From contig NZ_RHOA01000012.1 in NCBI RefSeq assembly GCF_003946545.1, forward strand, positions 1 to 60,609: DNA of 60,609 nt, given 5' to 3'. Below the pieces are notes generated by a model. The model worked only from the letters and a program-made list of their open reading frames with translations, was not told where the DNA came from and made no database searches. A program made the translations under genes and the position numbers. Of this stretch, positions 36,559-45,128 are shown piece after piece. Every line of letters begins with the position of its first letter. The first letter of the stretch is position 1. The stretch is from Levilactobacillus tangyuanensis. Lineage in GTDB: Bacteria; Bacillota; Bacilli; Lactobacillales; Lactobacillaceae.

Positions 36559-37671
36559 TTGGTTCCAGAACAATTCACACAACGACAGATTATTCATGTC
36601 GATATGGATGCCTTTTACGCCTCAATTGAGGAACGCGAGAATCCCGAACTCAAGCGGCGGCAACTGATTATCGCCCAGGACCCACGCAAGACTGGGGGCA
36701 GAGGCGTGGTCACGACGGCCAATTACAAGGCGCGGCAGCTGGGGGTTCACTCGGCAATGAATGCCAACGAGGCGCTGAAGCTGGCGCCCAACGCACTCTT
36801 CCAGCCGCCCAATTTTCCGTTGTATCGACAGGTGTCGAACCAGATCCATGCCATCTTTCATGAATATACGGACAAGATTGAACCCGTAGCCTTTGACGAG
36901 GCCTACCTGGATGTGACGGAGAATAAAAAGCATCTGCATTCGGCCGTGCAGGTGGCTCATGCGATTCAGGCAGAGATTTTCGATCAGACCCATCTCACGT
37001 GTTCGACGGGCATTTCGTATAGTAAGTTCTTGGCCAAGGAAGCCTCGGACTTTCGAAAACCGGTGGGGGTCTGTATCATCCTGCCGGAAGACGCTCACGA
37101 CTTCTTGATGGCTTTGCCGATCGAGCGGTTCCGCGGCGTTGGTAAGAAGACCGTGCCTAAGATGCATGAATTGGGCATCCAGAATGGGGCCGACTTGTTC
37201 ACACGCAGCCAGTTGGAATTGATTCATGACTTTGGCAAGTTCGGCTACATCCTGTATCAACGGGTTCGCGGGATTGATGAGCGACCGGTTGAGTACCAAC
37301 GGGAGCGCAAGTCGATTGGTAAGGAACGGACGTATGGACCGCCGTTGACCACTCAGGGCGAGGTGGAAAATCAACTTCAATACTTGGCCAAACTGGTGGC
37401 AACCACGGTGCGCAAGAAGCAACGCCACGGCAAGACGTTAGTTCTGAAGTTTCGCGACAGTGAGTTTCGTACCGTGACGAAGCGCATCACGCAGAAGGAA
37501 TTCTTGGTGAATGATCCCGAGGTTTATTATGATTTGGCCCTCGACCTCTATCACAGTGTGGCGGAGGAAGGGGAGCAGGTTCGTCTACTAGGAATCACCA
37601 TAACCGGGCTAGCGCCGCAAACATTTGAGAATTTAAAATTGCCGTTATTTGATGATGTTTGCCGGAAATAG
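36559..37671 (+). CDS. dinB: DNA polymerase IV (Y family, DinB)
   Basis: The 370-residue translesion polymerase has [12 protein letters not shown] (first metal aspartate), [27 protein letters not shown] (catalytic Asp-Glu), helix-hairpin-helix [17 protein letters not shown] and the C-terminal little-finger domain. It bypasses DNA lesions at low fidelity. The TTG at 36559 is preceded by GAGGGAGGGG at good spacing and gives the expected N-terminus. The promoter overlaps a LexA box, consistent with SOS control. Confidence 0.95.
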   Translation: MVPEQFTQRQIIHVDMDAFYASIEERENPELKRRQLIIAQDPRKTGGRGVVTTANYKARQLGVHSAMNANEALKLAPNALFQPPNFPLYRQVSNQIHAIFHEYTDKIEPVAFDEAYLDVTENKKHLHSAVQVAHAIQAEIFDQTHLTCSTGISYSKFLAKEASDFRKPVGVCIILPEDAHDFLMALPIERFRGVGKKTVPKMHELGIQNGADLFTRSQLELIHDFGKFGYILYQRVRGIDERPVEYQRERKSIGKERTYGPPLTTQGEVENQLQYLAKLVATTVRKKQRHGKTLVLKFRDSEFRTVTKRITQKEFLVNDPEVYYDLALDLYHSVAEEGEQVRLLGITITGLAPQTFENLKLPLFDDVCRK

Positions 37672-37768
37672 CAGACTTCCTTTGATATTAGGCCGTAAAA
37701 CTTGTATACTAAAACGCGGTATCGACGCGGCTTAGTCGAAAAAATCGGATAGAAAACGGGTGGAGCTC

Positions 37769-38734
37769 ATGGCAATTGAAACCGCCATTTTAGATAAAAT
37801 CAAAGCAGCACAAACGATTATTATTCATCGCCATCAACGGCCGGATCCCGATTGTATCGGGGCCCAATTAGCCTTACGAGACATCTTACAGGCTAGTTTT
37901 CCTGATAAGACGGTTCTCGCGGTTGGTAAGCACTATCCTGGTTTTGACTGGATGGGCCAGGCAGATCAGGACGTGGCGGATGAGACCTACAAGGATGCCT
38001 TAGTGATTGTTGTGGACACGGCTAATCAGCCCCGAGTCGATGGCGAGCGGTGGCAGACCGGTAAGTCGGTGGTCAAGATTGACCACCATCCCAACGATGA
38101 CGCCTTTGGTGACCTTCAGTGGGTGCTGGACCAAGCGTCCAGCACCTCGGAGATCATCTACGATTGGTTTGCGGTGAACGCGGCCGATTTGACGATGCCC
38201 GACAATGCCGCGCGGCTATTGTATGCCGGAATTGTTGGCGATACCGGGCGGTTTATGTACCCGGCGACGTCGGCCAACACCCTGGCCGTTGCCGGAAAGT
38301 TATTGACCTATGACTTTTCAGCCACAGCTGTGAACCAGGCCGAGGATGAGATTACACCGGCCTTAGCCCGGCTGTCGGCCTATTTGTACCAGAACCTAGA
38401 GATTTTACCGAGTGGGGCAGCATTCCTGAAGTTAACCGACGAAATTGTCGAGTCCTTCGGGTTAGCTGCTAAGGATTCGACCTCGGCCATTGTTCCGTTA
38501 CCAGGTAAGATTACCACCGTTGTGGCGTGGGCGATCTTCGTTGAGGCCAAGGACCATACCTTCCGTATTCGATTACGGTCGAAGGGACCTTCCATCAATG
38601 AATTAGCTAAGAACCACGGCGGTGGCGGCCATGCTTTGGCCAGCGGCGCAACAGCGCACGATCAAGCCGAGATTGACCAGGTTATCCACGAGCTCGATGA
38701 GTTAGTGGCTAACGATAAAGGAGAAAATGAATGA
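37769..38734 (+). CDS. nrnA: DHH/DHHA1 phosphoesterase, NrnA-like (oligoribonuclease/pAp phosphatase)
   Basis: The 321-residue protein has the DHH family motifs HRHQRPDPDCIG, VVDTANQPRVDG and DHHPNDDAFG, plus a C-terminal DHHA1 domain with GGGGHALASGA. NrnA degrades RNA dinucleotides to short oligonucleotides and can dephosphorylate pAp; some relatives degrade linear di-nucleotides such as pApA. The ATG at 37769 follows GGGTGGAG. Its stop codon overlaps the helicase ATG (ATGA), so the genes are coupled. Confidence 0.9.
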   Translation: MAIETAILDKIKAAQTIIIHRHQRPDPDCIGAQLALRDILQASFPDKTVLAVGKHYPGFDWMGQADQDVADETYKDALVIVVDTANQPRVDGERWQTGKSVVKIDHHPNDDAFGDLQWVLDQASSTSEIIYDWFAVNAADLTMPDNAARLLYAGIVGDTGRFMYPATSANTLAVAGKLLTYDFSATAVNQAEDEITPALARLSAYLYQNLEILPSGAAFLKLTDEIVESFGLAAKDSTSAIVPLPGKITTVVAWAIFVEAKDHTFRIRLRSKGPSINELAKNHGGGGHALASGATAHDQAEIDQVIHELDELVANDKGENE

Positions 38735-40089
38735 CCGCAGATTTTAAAGCATTTAACTTGCAGCCGTATATTATGACGGCCCTGCAAAAGATTAACTTCA
38801 CCACACCAACTAAGGTGCAAGAGAAGTTAATTCCGGTAATCGCTTCCGGAAAAGACGTTGTGGGCCAGTCCCAGACGGGTAGTGGTAAGACGCACACGTT
38901 CCTGCTACCAATCTTCAACCAACTCACCTCAGAAAACCAGGTTCAGGCCGTCATTACGACGCCTAGCCGTGAATTGGCCTACCAAATTCGGACCGCAGCT
39001 GAGCAGTTAGCCGCTGAGGCCCCCTTTGAGATTCGGATTGGGAATTATGTGGGGGGAACGGATAAGCAGCGCCAAGTGGCGAAGCTTCATCATTACCAAC
39101 CACAACTTGTGATTGGGACCCCCGGTCGTGTTCTGGATTTGATTCAGGACCAGGCCTTGGATGTTCATACGACGCGTCAGTTCGTTGTCGATGAAGCCGA
39201 CATGACACTGGACTTGGGATTCCTCGACCAGGTTGACAAGATCGCTGGTCGGATGCCTAAGCACCTACAAATGATGGTGTTCTCCGCAACGATTCCACAA
39301 CGACTGGATCCATTCTTACGGAAGTACATGAATCATCCCGTTATTGAAGAAATTCCAACGGCCACGGTGATCAGTTCCACCATCGATAACTGGCTGATCT
39401 CCACCAAGGGTCAGAACCGGAATCAATTGATTTACCAATTGATCACCATGGGCGAACCCTACCTGGTCTTGATTTTTGCCAACACGAAGACGCGGGTCGA
39501 ACAGATCAATGACTTCTTAAAGGCTCAGGGATTAAAGGTTGCGATGATTCATGGGGGGATCAAACCTCGTGAACGTAAGCGGGTCATGCGTGAAGTTAAG
39601 AATCTTCAATATCAATTCGTCGTGGCCACCGATTTGGCTGCCCGGGGCATTGATATCGAAGGGGTCTCCCATGTTATCAACGATGACATTCCAGAAGACC
39701 TCGACTTCTTTATTCACCGGGTTGGCCGGACCGGCCGTCAGGGGATGCCAGGAACGGCCATCACCCTGTACTCACCCGATGAAGAAGGCAAGATCAGCGA
39801 AATCGAAAAGATGGGGATCAAATTCCAACCTAAGCGAATCAGTGATGGCGAAATTGTCGATTCCTATGACCGTAACCGGCGGACCAAGCGGGTCAAGAGT
39901 ACCGCTAAGCTGGACCCAACGTTAATAGGGATGGTCAAGAAGAAAAAAAAGAAGATCAAGCCTGGTTACAAGCATCAGATTAAGCAGGCCATTCATGCCA
40001 AGAAGGACCAAGAAAAGCGGATTGCGGCCCGTCAAAGCGCTCGTAATGAGCGGAAACGGCGGAAGCGCGAGTCAGACCGTTATCAATAG
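38731..40089 (+). CDS. DEAD-box ATP-dependent RNA helicase, CshB-like
   Basis: The 452-residue helicase carries the Q motif (FTTPTKVQEKLIPVI), motif I SQTGSGKT near residue 50, PSRELAYQI, TPGRVLD, the DEAD box (VVDEADMTLDLGF), SAT, ARGIDIEG and HRVGRTGRQG. The C-terminus is a Lys/Arg-rich tail (KKKKKKIKPGYKHQIKQA) that probably binds RNA. Its sequence and place between nrnA and alaS fit CshB, which aids ribosome assembly and growth in the cold. The ATG overlaps the nrnA stop codon. The tail is typical and not a sign of transfer. Confidence 0.92.
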   Translation: MTADFKAFNLQPYIMTALQKINFTTPTKVQEKLIPVIASGKDVVGQSQTGSGKTHTFLLPIFNQLTSENQVQAVITTPSRELAYQIRTAAEQLAAEAPFEIRIGNYVGGTDKQRQVAKLHHYQPQLVIGTPGRVLDLIQDQALDVHTTRQFVVDEADMTLDLGFLDQVDKIAGRMPKHLQMMVFSATIPQRLDPFLRKYMNHPVIEEIPTATVISSTIDNWLISTKGQNRNQLIYQLITMGEPYLVLIFANTKTRVEQINDFLKAQGLKVAMIHGGIKPRERKRVMREVKNLQYQFVVATDLAARGIDIEGVSHVINDDIPEDLDFFIHRVGRTGRQGMPGTAITLYSPDEEGKISEIEKMGIKFQPKRISDGEIVDSYDRNRRTKRVKSTAKLDPTLIGMVKKKKKKIKPGYKHQIKQAIHAKKDQEKRIAARQSARNERKRRKRESDRYQ

Positions 40090-40146
40090 TCGATGACAGG
40101 CGGCCGACGATGTTCGGTTCGTCATTTAAACTGGCAGACATCAGAA

Positions 40147-40175
40147 TTGACAAGGGCCCCTTGGCCACCTATAAT
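40147..40175 (+). promoter_or_regulatory. alaS leader promoter
   Basis: TTGACA (40147-40152), a 17-bp spacer and TATAAT (40170-40175) match the sigma-A consensus perfectly. Confidence 0.9.
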
Positions 40176-40181
40176 TTTGAA

Positions 40182-40392
40182 TGGACAATTAAATATCTTT
40201 CGAGGATATACCCCTGATCGGTGATTTTCAGAAACGTTTTGGTTGCTGTGAAAAACGATTCGCTAGTCAGTGGGCGCTCCCTCAGCATCATCGCGACTCA
40301 GCGTTATGAGTTTAAGAGGTTAACGATTAAAACATCGTTGCAAGTAAAGTGGTACCGCGCTTCGGCGTCTTTACGGGCAACGGTGTTTTTGA
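40182..40392 (+). promoter_or_regulatory. T-box leader of alaS with no obvious canonical Stem I
   Basis: AAAGTGGTACCGCG (40346-40359) is a clear T-box core. It lies inside a hairpin formed by CGTTGC-n-GTAAAG and CTTTAC-n-GCAACG, ending GTGTTTTT (about 40332-40392), which is the terminator. Unlike the valS and histidine leaders, I could not place AGTA and GAAN-GCN around a paired helix. The 150 nt before the T-box fold instead into short hairpins (ATATC/GATAT, CGTTTT/AAAACG). The gene and T-box imply alanine sensing, but the specifier is unresolved. Confidence 0.75.
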
Positions 40393-40415
40393 CATTTTTT
40401 GGAGGTTTTTACGAG

Positions 40416-43055
40416 ATGAAAGAGCTATCAAGTAGCCAAATTCGGCAAATGTATCTCGACTTTTTTAAGTCGAAGGGTCACGCAATTGAACCCAGTTCGT
40501 CACTGGTTCCTAAGGACGATCCGTCCTTACTCTGGATTAATTCCGGGGTTGCCACGATGAAGAAGTATTTCTCTGGCCAAGTTGTCCCAGAGAATCCACG
40601 GATGACCAGTTCACAAAAGAGTATCCGGACCAACGACATTGAAAATGTGGGGAAGACGGCTCGTCACCACACGTTGTTTGAGATGTTGGGGAACTTTTCT
40701 GTTGGGGACTACTTCAAGAAGGAAGCCATCACTTGGGCGTGGGAATTACTGACCTCACCCGACTGGTTTGCCTGGGATCCAGACAAGCTGTACATGACGG
40801 TTTACCCTAAGGATACGGACGCCAAGGCCGATTGGGAAGCCGCCGGTGTTGCCCCTGACCACATCATTGCGGTCGAAGATAACTTCTGGGATATTGGTGA
40901 AGGCCCTTCAGGCCCTGACTCTGAAATCTTCTATGATCGTGGCCAAGCCTTCAACAATCTGGCTGACGACGATCCTGAAAACTATCCTGGTGGCGAAAAC
41001 GAACGTTATCTGGAAGTCTGGAACATCGTTTTCTCCCAGTTTAACCACGAACCAGATGGTACCTACAAGCCTTTGCCTCGTAAGAACATTGATACGGGGA
41101 TGGGGCTCGAACGGGCCGTTTCCATTTTCCAAAATGCTAAGACGAACTTTGAAACCGATCTATTCTTGCCAATTATCGAAAAGACTGCTGAGCTCAGCGA
41201 TGGTAAGATCTATGGCGATAACAAGGAAGACGACGTGGCATTCAAGGTGATTGCCGACCATGCTCGTGCCATCACCTTCGCCATTGGTGACGGGGCTATG
41301 CCAAGCAATGAAGGTCGGGGGTACGTTATCCGGCGCTTGATTCGGCGGGCCATTGTGAATGGCCAGAAGTTGGGCATCCAAGGGGCCTTCTTGGACCAAC
41401 TGGTTCCGGTCGTTGGCAAGATCATGCAGTCCTACTATCCTGATGTTTTGAAGCAAGCAGACTACATTGCCAAGATCATTCGTTCCGAAGAGGATCGATT
41501 TGGTGAAACCCTTGACGGTGGGTTGAACCTGTTGAACAGCGTGATTGCCGACTTGAAGAAGCAGGGTGGCACGCAAATCGATGGTGCCGATGCCTTCAAG
41601 CTTTACGATACGTATGGCTTCCCGGTTGAACTGACCGAGGAGTATGCGGACGACCAAGGCATCACGGTCGACCAAGATGGCTTTAAGGCTGAAATGCAAA
41701 AGCAAAAAGACCGAGCACGTAACGCCCGGGGCAAGCAAACGGCGATGGGCTTACAACACGATCTGTTGATCAATGTTAAGACGCCTAGTGAATACGTGGG
41801 CTACACGCAATTAACGACTGAGAGTGCCATGACGGAGTTAGTGGTTGACGATAAGTTGGCTGATGACGTCACGAGTGGCGTGGCTCAGGCCATGTTTGCC
41901 CAAACGCCGTTCTATGCCGAAATGGGTGGCCAAGTGGCCGACAAGGGGAACATCCTGGATGAGGCAGGGAACGTCGTTGCCCATGTCACCGACGTTCAGC
42001 ATGCCCCTAACGGTCAGAACCTGCATACGCTTGACGTGGTTGTGCCAATGAAGAAGGGCACCACCTACAAGCTAGTGGTTGACCAAAAGTTCCACAGCAA
42101 GGTTGAGAAGAACCATACGGCGACCCACCTGTTGGACAAGGCGCTTCGTGAAGTCTTTGGTGAACATACCCAACAGGCTGGGTCCTTAGTTGAAGGGGAC
42201 TACCTGCGGTTTGACTTCACCCACTTTGGTCAGGTCGATCCAGCTGACTTGGCTAAGGCCGAAGCCATTGTAAACGAGAAGATCTTTGCTGAGCTTCCCG
42301 TTACCACGGTCGAAACGGACATTGAATCCGCTAAGAAGATGGGCGCGATTGCCTTGTTTAGCGAGAAATATGGCAAGGTCGTTCGTGTGGTTAGCGCTGG
42401 AGATTTTGTCACCGAATTCTGTGGTGGGAACCACGTCAAGAATACCAACGAAATTGGCTTGTTCAAGATTGTTTCCGAGGCAGGCGTTGGTGCCGGTGTC
42501 CGGCGGATTGAAGCCGTGACTTCGGCGGCAGCCTACACCTACTTGCATGACCATGACAACATTCTGCAAGCCATTGGTCATGACCTGAAGGTTAACCAGG
42601 TGACAGACACTGAGGCGCGGGTACAAGCCTTACAAGCTCAGGTAAAGGCATTACAACAAAAGCAAGCGGAATTAGAAGGCAAGTTAGCTAGCCAAGAAGC
42701 CGACTCCGTCTTTGACCAAGTGACGACGGCGGGCAATTACCGCCTCATCAGCGGGACCGTTCAGGTTTCCAAGATGGACCAATTACGGGCATTGGCAGAC
42801 AAATGGCGTGAACAGGCCTTGTCCGATGTGTTAGTATTGGGTGCCGAAGTTAATGGTAAGGCCAACCTGATTGTCGCGGTCAGCGCTGATAAGCAGAAGC
42901 AAGTTAAGGCCGGCGATTTAATCAAGGCCATTTCACCTAAGATCGATGGTGGTGGCGGTGGTCGTCCGAACCTGGCTCAGGCTGGTGGGAAGAACCCAGC
43001 AGGCCTGCCAGATGCGATGACAGCAGCAACGGAATGGCTTGAAGCACAAGACTAA
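40416..43055 (+). CDS. alaS: Alanyl-tRNA synthetase
   Basis: This class II synthetase of 879 residues has the catalytic core at the N-terminus (SSSLVPKDDPSLLWINSGV, TSSQKSIRTNDIENVGKTARH). The editing domain has metal ligands in HTATHLL (His567, His571) and CGGNH (Cys669, His673), followed by a coiled coil and a C-Ala domain with a glycine-rich DGGGGGRPNLAQAGG. It charges tRNA-Ala and clears Ser and Gly errors. The ATG at 40416 follows GGAGG; the frame remains open through part of the leader, but that region lies inside the T-box. It precedes ireB-ruvX, the usual order. Confidence 0.98.
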   Translation: MKELSSSQIRQMYLDFFKSKGHAIEPSSSLVPKDDPSLLWINSGVATMKKYFSGQVVPENPRMTSSQKSIRTNDIENVGKTARHHTLFEMLGNFSVGDYFKKEAITWAWELLTSPDWFAWDPDKLYMTVYPKDTDAKADWEAAGVAPDHIIAVEDNFWDIGEGPSGPDSEIFYDRGQAFNNLADDDPENYPGGENERYLEVWNIVFSQFNHEPDGTYKPLPRKNIDTGMGLERAVSIFQNAKTNFETDLFLPIIEKTAELSDGKIYGDNKEDDVAFKVIADHARAITFAIGDGAMPSNEGRGYVIRRLIRRAIVNGQKLGIQGAFLDQLVPVVGKIMQSYYPDVLKQADYIAKIIRSEEDRFGETLDGGLNLLNSVIADLKKQGGTQIDGADAFKLYDTYGFPVELTEEYADDQGITVDQDGFKAEMQKQKDRARNARGKQTAMGLQHDLLINVKTPSEYVGYTQLTTESAMTELVVDDKLADDVTSGVAQAMFAQTPFYAEMGGQVADKGNILDEAGNVVAHVTDVQHAPNGQNLHTLDVVVPMKKGTTYKLVVDQKFHSKVEKNHTATHLLDKALREVFGEHTQQAGSLVEGDYLRFDFTHFGQVDPADLAKAEAIVNEKIFAELPVTTVETDIESAKKMGAIALFSEKYGKVVRVVSAGDFVTEFCGGNHVKNTNEIGLFKIVSEAGVGAGVRRIEAVTSAAAYTYLHDHDNILQAIGHDLKVNQVTDTEARVQALQAQVKALQQKQAELEGKLASQEADSVFDQVTTAGNYRLISGTVQVSKMDQLRALADKWREQALSDVLVLGAEVNGKANLIVAVSADKQKQVKAGDLIKAISPKIDGGGGGRPNLAQAGGKNPAGLPDAMTAATEWLEAQD

Positions 43056-43094
43056 TCTGGTGTATTACGAATAGATTAAATTGTGGAGTGGCCG

Positions 43095-43123
43095 TTGTAG
43101 TTTCACAAGCGATCAGGTAGAAT
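43095..43123 (+). promoter_or_regulatory. ireB-ruvX promoter
   Basis: TTGTAG (43095-43100), a 17-bp spacer and TAGAAT (43118-43123), located between alaS and ireB. Confidence 0.7.
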
Positions 43124-43158
43124 TGAGACTAAATGAGGAAGTGCGGGGGTGTTTTATA

Positions 43159-43431
43159 GTGAGTTCATTAGACAAAACGATGTATTTCGACTTTGGCGCT
43201 AATCAACCCAAAGATGTTCATGATACACTGGTAACGGTTTATCAAGCACTAGAAGAAAAGGGATATAATCCTATTAATCAGATTGTCGGTTACCTACTAT
43301 CAGGCGATCCTGCATATATTCCGCGCATCAACGATGCTCGGAACTTGATTCGTAAGCACGAACGCGACGAAATCATTGAAGAATTGGTTCGATTCTATCT
43401 GAACCAGAATGGACCGGTGAAGCCTTCATGA
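43159..43431 (+). CDS. IreB family regulatory phosphoprotein (UPF0297)
   Basis: The 90-residue protein has the conserved IreB sequence [41 protein letters not shown] and [20 protein letters not shown]. In Enterococcus IreB is a substrate of the Ser/Thr kinase IreK and lowers cephalosporin resistance; the Thr residues near the N-terminus are the phosphosites there. The role here is inferred from the family. The GTG at 43159 follows GGGGGTG and is preferred to an in-frame ATG 78 nt upstream in the promoter region. The stop overlaps the ruvX ATG. Confidence 0.92.
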   Translation: MSSLDKTMYFDFGANQPKDVHDTLVTVYQALEEKGYNPINQIVGYLLSGDPAYIPRINDARNLIRKHERDEIIEELVRFYLNQNGPVKPS

Positions 43432-43865
43432 AGTTAATGGGATTAGATGTTGGATCGCGGACCGTTGGGATTGCGATCAGTGATGCCTTGGGCTGGACGG
43501 CTCAAGGGATTGAAATCATCCGCATTAACGAAGACGAAGAAGTCTTTGGTTTAGACCGGGTTAGCGAACTAGTTGCTAGCCACGATGTTGAAGGATTTGT
43601 TGTGGGCCTTCCCAAGAATATGAACAATACTCTGGGGCCTAGGGCGGAAGCTTCACAGCGTTATGGTCAAATGTTAACGGATCGGTTCCACCTACCCGTT
43701 GACTTCGAAGACGAACGGTTGACAACGGTTGAGGCCGAGCGTATGTTGGTTGAACAAGCCGACACATCTCGGAAAAAGCGCAAGCGCGTGATTGATAAAT
43801 TAGCAGCCGGGTTAATCCTGCAGAACTATTTAGATCGGCACGGAAAATTAACCCGAGAAAAGTGA
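43428..43865 (+). CDS. ruvX: Holliday junction resolvase-like protein RuvX (YqgF)
   Basis: The 145-residue RNase H-like fold protein has [51 protein letters not shown] and a C-terminal [14 protein letters not shown], with catalytic acids D7, E97 and D131 by family comparison. YqgF proteins act on nucleic acid ends; 16S rRNA 5' maturation is established in E. coli and resolvase activity has been reported. ATGA overlaps with ireB upstream, and the DUF1292 gene follows 8 nt downstream, so all three are probably coupled. Confidence 0.95.
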   Translation: MKLMGLDVGSRTVGIAISDALGWTAQGIEIIRINEDEEVFGLDRVSELVASHDVEGFVVGLPKNMNNTLGPRAEASQRYGQMLTDRFHLPVDFEDERLTTVEAERMLVEQADTSRKKRKRVIDKLAAGLILQNYLDRHGKLTREK

Positions 43866-43873
43866 GGTTTCCC

Positions 43874-44185
43874 ATGAACGAAGACCAAGAACAAATTACT
43901 TTAGTAGACGAAAACGGCAACGAAGAATTATACGACGTTTTATTCACGTTTGAATCCGATGATTTTGGTAAGTCATACATCTTGATTTACCCATCTGGCA
44001 AGAGCGATGATGAAGAGGTTGATATTCAAGCGTATGCCTTACCAGCAGACGATGATCCAGCTAACCCTTCCGGTGGCGATCTCCAACTGATTGAATCCGA
44101 TGACGAATGGGATATGGTTGAATCCGTATTGAACACTTTCTTAGCTGATGGGACCATTGATCCTAACGCAGGCAAGAAGGACTAA
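43874..44185 (+). CDS. DUF1292 family protein (YrzB-like)
   Basis: The 103-residue acidic protein has the DUF1292 pattern ITLVDENGNEELYDVLFTFESDDFGKSYILIYP and LQLIESDDEWDMVESVLNTF. Function is unknown. It follows ireB and ruvX in nearly all Bacilli (yrzL-yrrK-yrzB in B. subtilis). The ATG at 43874 follows GTGAGG; the in-frame GTG 12 nt upstream overlaps that site and the ruvX stop. A terminator closes the operon. Confidence 0.9.
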   Translation: MNEDQEQITLVDENGNEELYDVLFTFESDDFGKSYILIYPSGKSDDEEVDIQAYALPADDDPANPSGGDLQLIESDDEWDMVESVLNTFLADGTIDPNAGKKD

Positions 44186-44197
44186 TTTACGGCGAGA

Positions 44198-44228
44198 AAA
44201 GACGGAAGGACTTCCGTCTTTTTTTGTA
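44198..44228 (+). terminator. Terminator after ireB-ruvX-DUF1292
   Basis: AAAGACGGAAG pairs with CTTCCGTCTTT, followed by T residues. Confidence 0.88.
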
Positions 44229-44299
44229 CGCTCAAACCGTGGGCGTATGGCCCGTTTAATGTTAAAATAAGGCATTGTGTCTAACAGGGGGAAGAAAAA

Positions 44300-44563
44300 A
44301 TGACTGAAAACACCCACCGGTTTAAGGCCGTCATCGCGGGTAAGACGTACACGATTGTTGGCCAGGCCACAGATGAACATATGCGGGCTGTGACCACGGT
44401 ACTGAATGAACAATATTCGCAACTAAAAAAATTATCACCCAATATGTCTAAGGAAGATGCCGCTATTTTGATGGCTTTTAACGCCGTCTCAGACCAATTA
44501 AAGCTGAAGGCAGCTAATGACACGGAATCGACCTCAAACACGCCTACAGAGGAAACTAAGTAG
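44300..44563 (+). CDS. zapA: Cell division protein ZapA
   Basis: The 87-residue protein has the ZapA pattern FKAVIAGKTYTIVGQATDEHMRAVTTVLNEQY followed by a short coiled coil (LSPNMSKEDAAILMAFNAVSDQLKLK). ZapA bundles FtsZ filaments and stabilises the Z-ring. The ATG follows GGGGGAAG. The cvpA gene begins 1 nt after its stop, and mutS2 follows, which is the conserved zapA-cvpA-mutS2 order. Confidence 0.92.
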   Translation: MTENTHRFKAVIAGKTYTIVGQATDEHMRAVTTVLNEQYSQLKKLSPNMSKEDAAILMAFNAVSDQLKLKAANDTESTSNTPTEETK

Positions 44564-44564
44564 C

Positions 44565-45092
44565 GTGCTGTTGAATGTAGGGATCATCTTGGTGTTGGCC
44601 TGGGGCTTTTGGCGCGGTTATCGTCGGGGATTAGTCTTACAGGCCCTGACCACCGTTGGCTATTTGGCCGTTTGGCTGATCGCCCGGGTCGTGGCTCGGC
44701 CACTTGCCACTGGCATTAGCGGCGTGTTCTCAAGTGGTGCTCAGCTGAATCAGTCCGCCGGCACGGTGGCAGCGAACGATGCTGGGGCCTTCTTTTTGAA
44801 TGGCCTGGTCTTCTCGGCCGTCCTGACAGTCGGGTACTTTATCGTGCGTCACTTTGCCCGGCGAGTGAATCGGATTACCCGTATTCCGGTGCTCCATCAG
44901 GTTAACGCCTTATTGGGTGGGACGATAAACCTCGTTATTCGTTACGTGGTCGTCTTTATCATCTTAAATCTATTAATCTTATTACCAATTGACTCTTTTC
45001 AACAGAGCTATGATGCGGCCCCAGTTGCCCAGTGGATCGTCAAAAAGACGCCGGTCTTATCGACCGAGATTCACCATTGGTGGCTGAAGTAG
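44565..45092 (+). CDS. CvpA family membrane protein
   Basis: The 175-residue protein has four membrane segments and the CvpA opening LLNVGIILVLAWGFWRGYRRGLVLQ. The family is named for colicin V production in E. coli; its function in Firmicutes is not established. The GTG at 44565 is chosen because GAGGAAA lies upstream and the product starts directly with the first helix. An in-frame ATG at 44517 would overlap zapA by 47 nt and add a non-conserved basic leader. Placement between zapA and mutS2 is conserved. Confidence 0.85.
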   Translation: MLLNVGIILVLAWGFWRGYRRGLVLQALTTVGYLAVWLIARVVARPLATGISGVFSSGAQLNQSAGTVAANDAGAFFLNGLVFSAVLTVGYFIVRHFARRVNRITRIPVLHQVNALLGGTINLVIRYVVVFIILNLLILLPIDSFQQSYDAAPVAQWIVKKTPVLSTEIHHWWLK

Positions 45093-45128
45093 GCCGTTAG
45101 CGCTGTCAGTCAGCGAGAGGAGAAGCTG

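Noticed and set aside
36622-37428. 268-codon minus-strand frame opposite dinB
   Set aside because: It lies entirely within dinB, which has all catalytic motifs; the frame is open by codon bias only.
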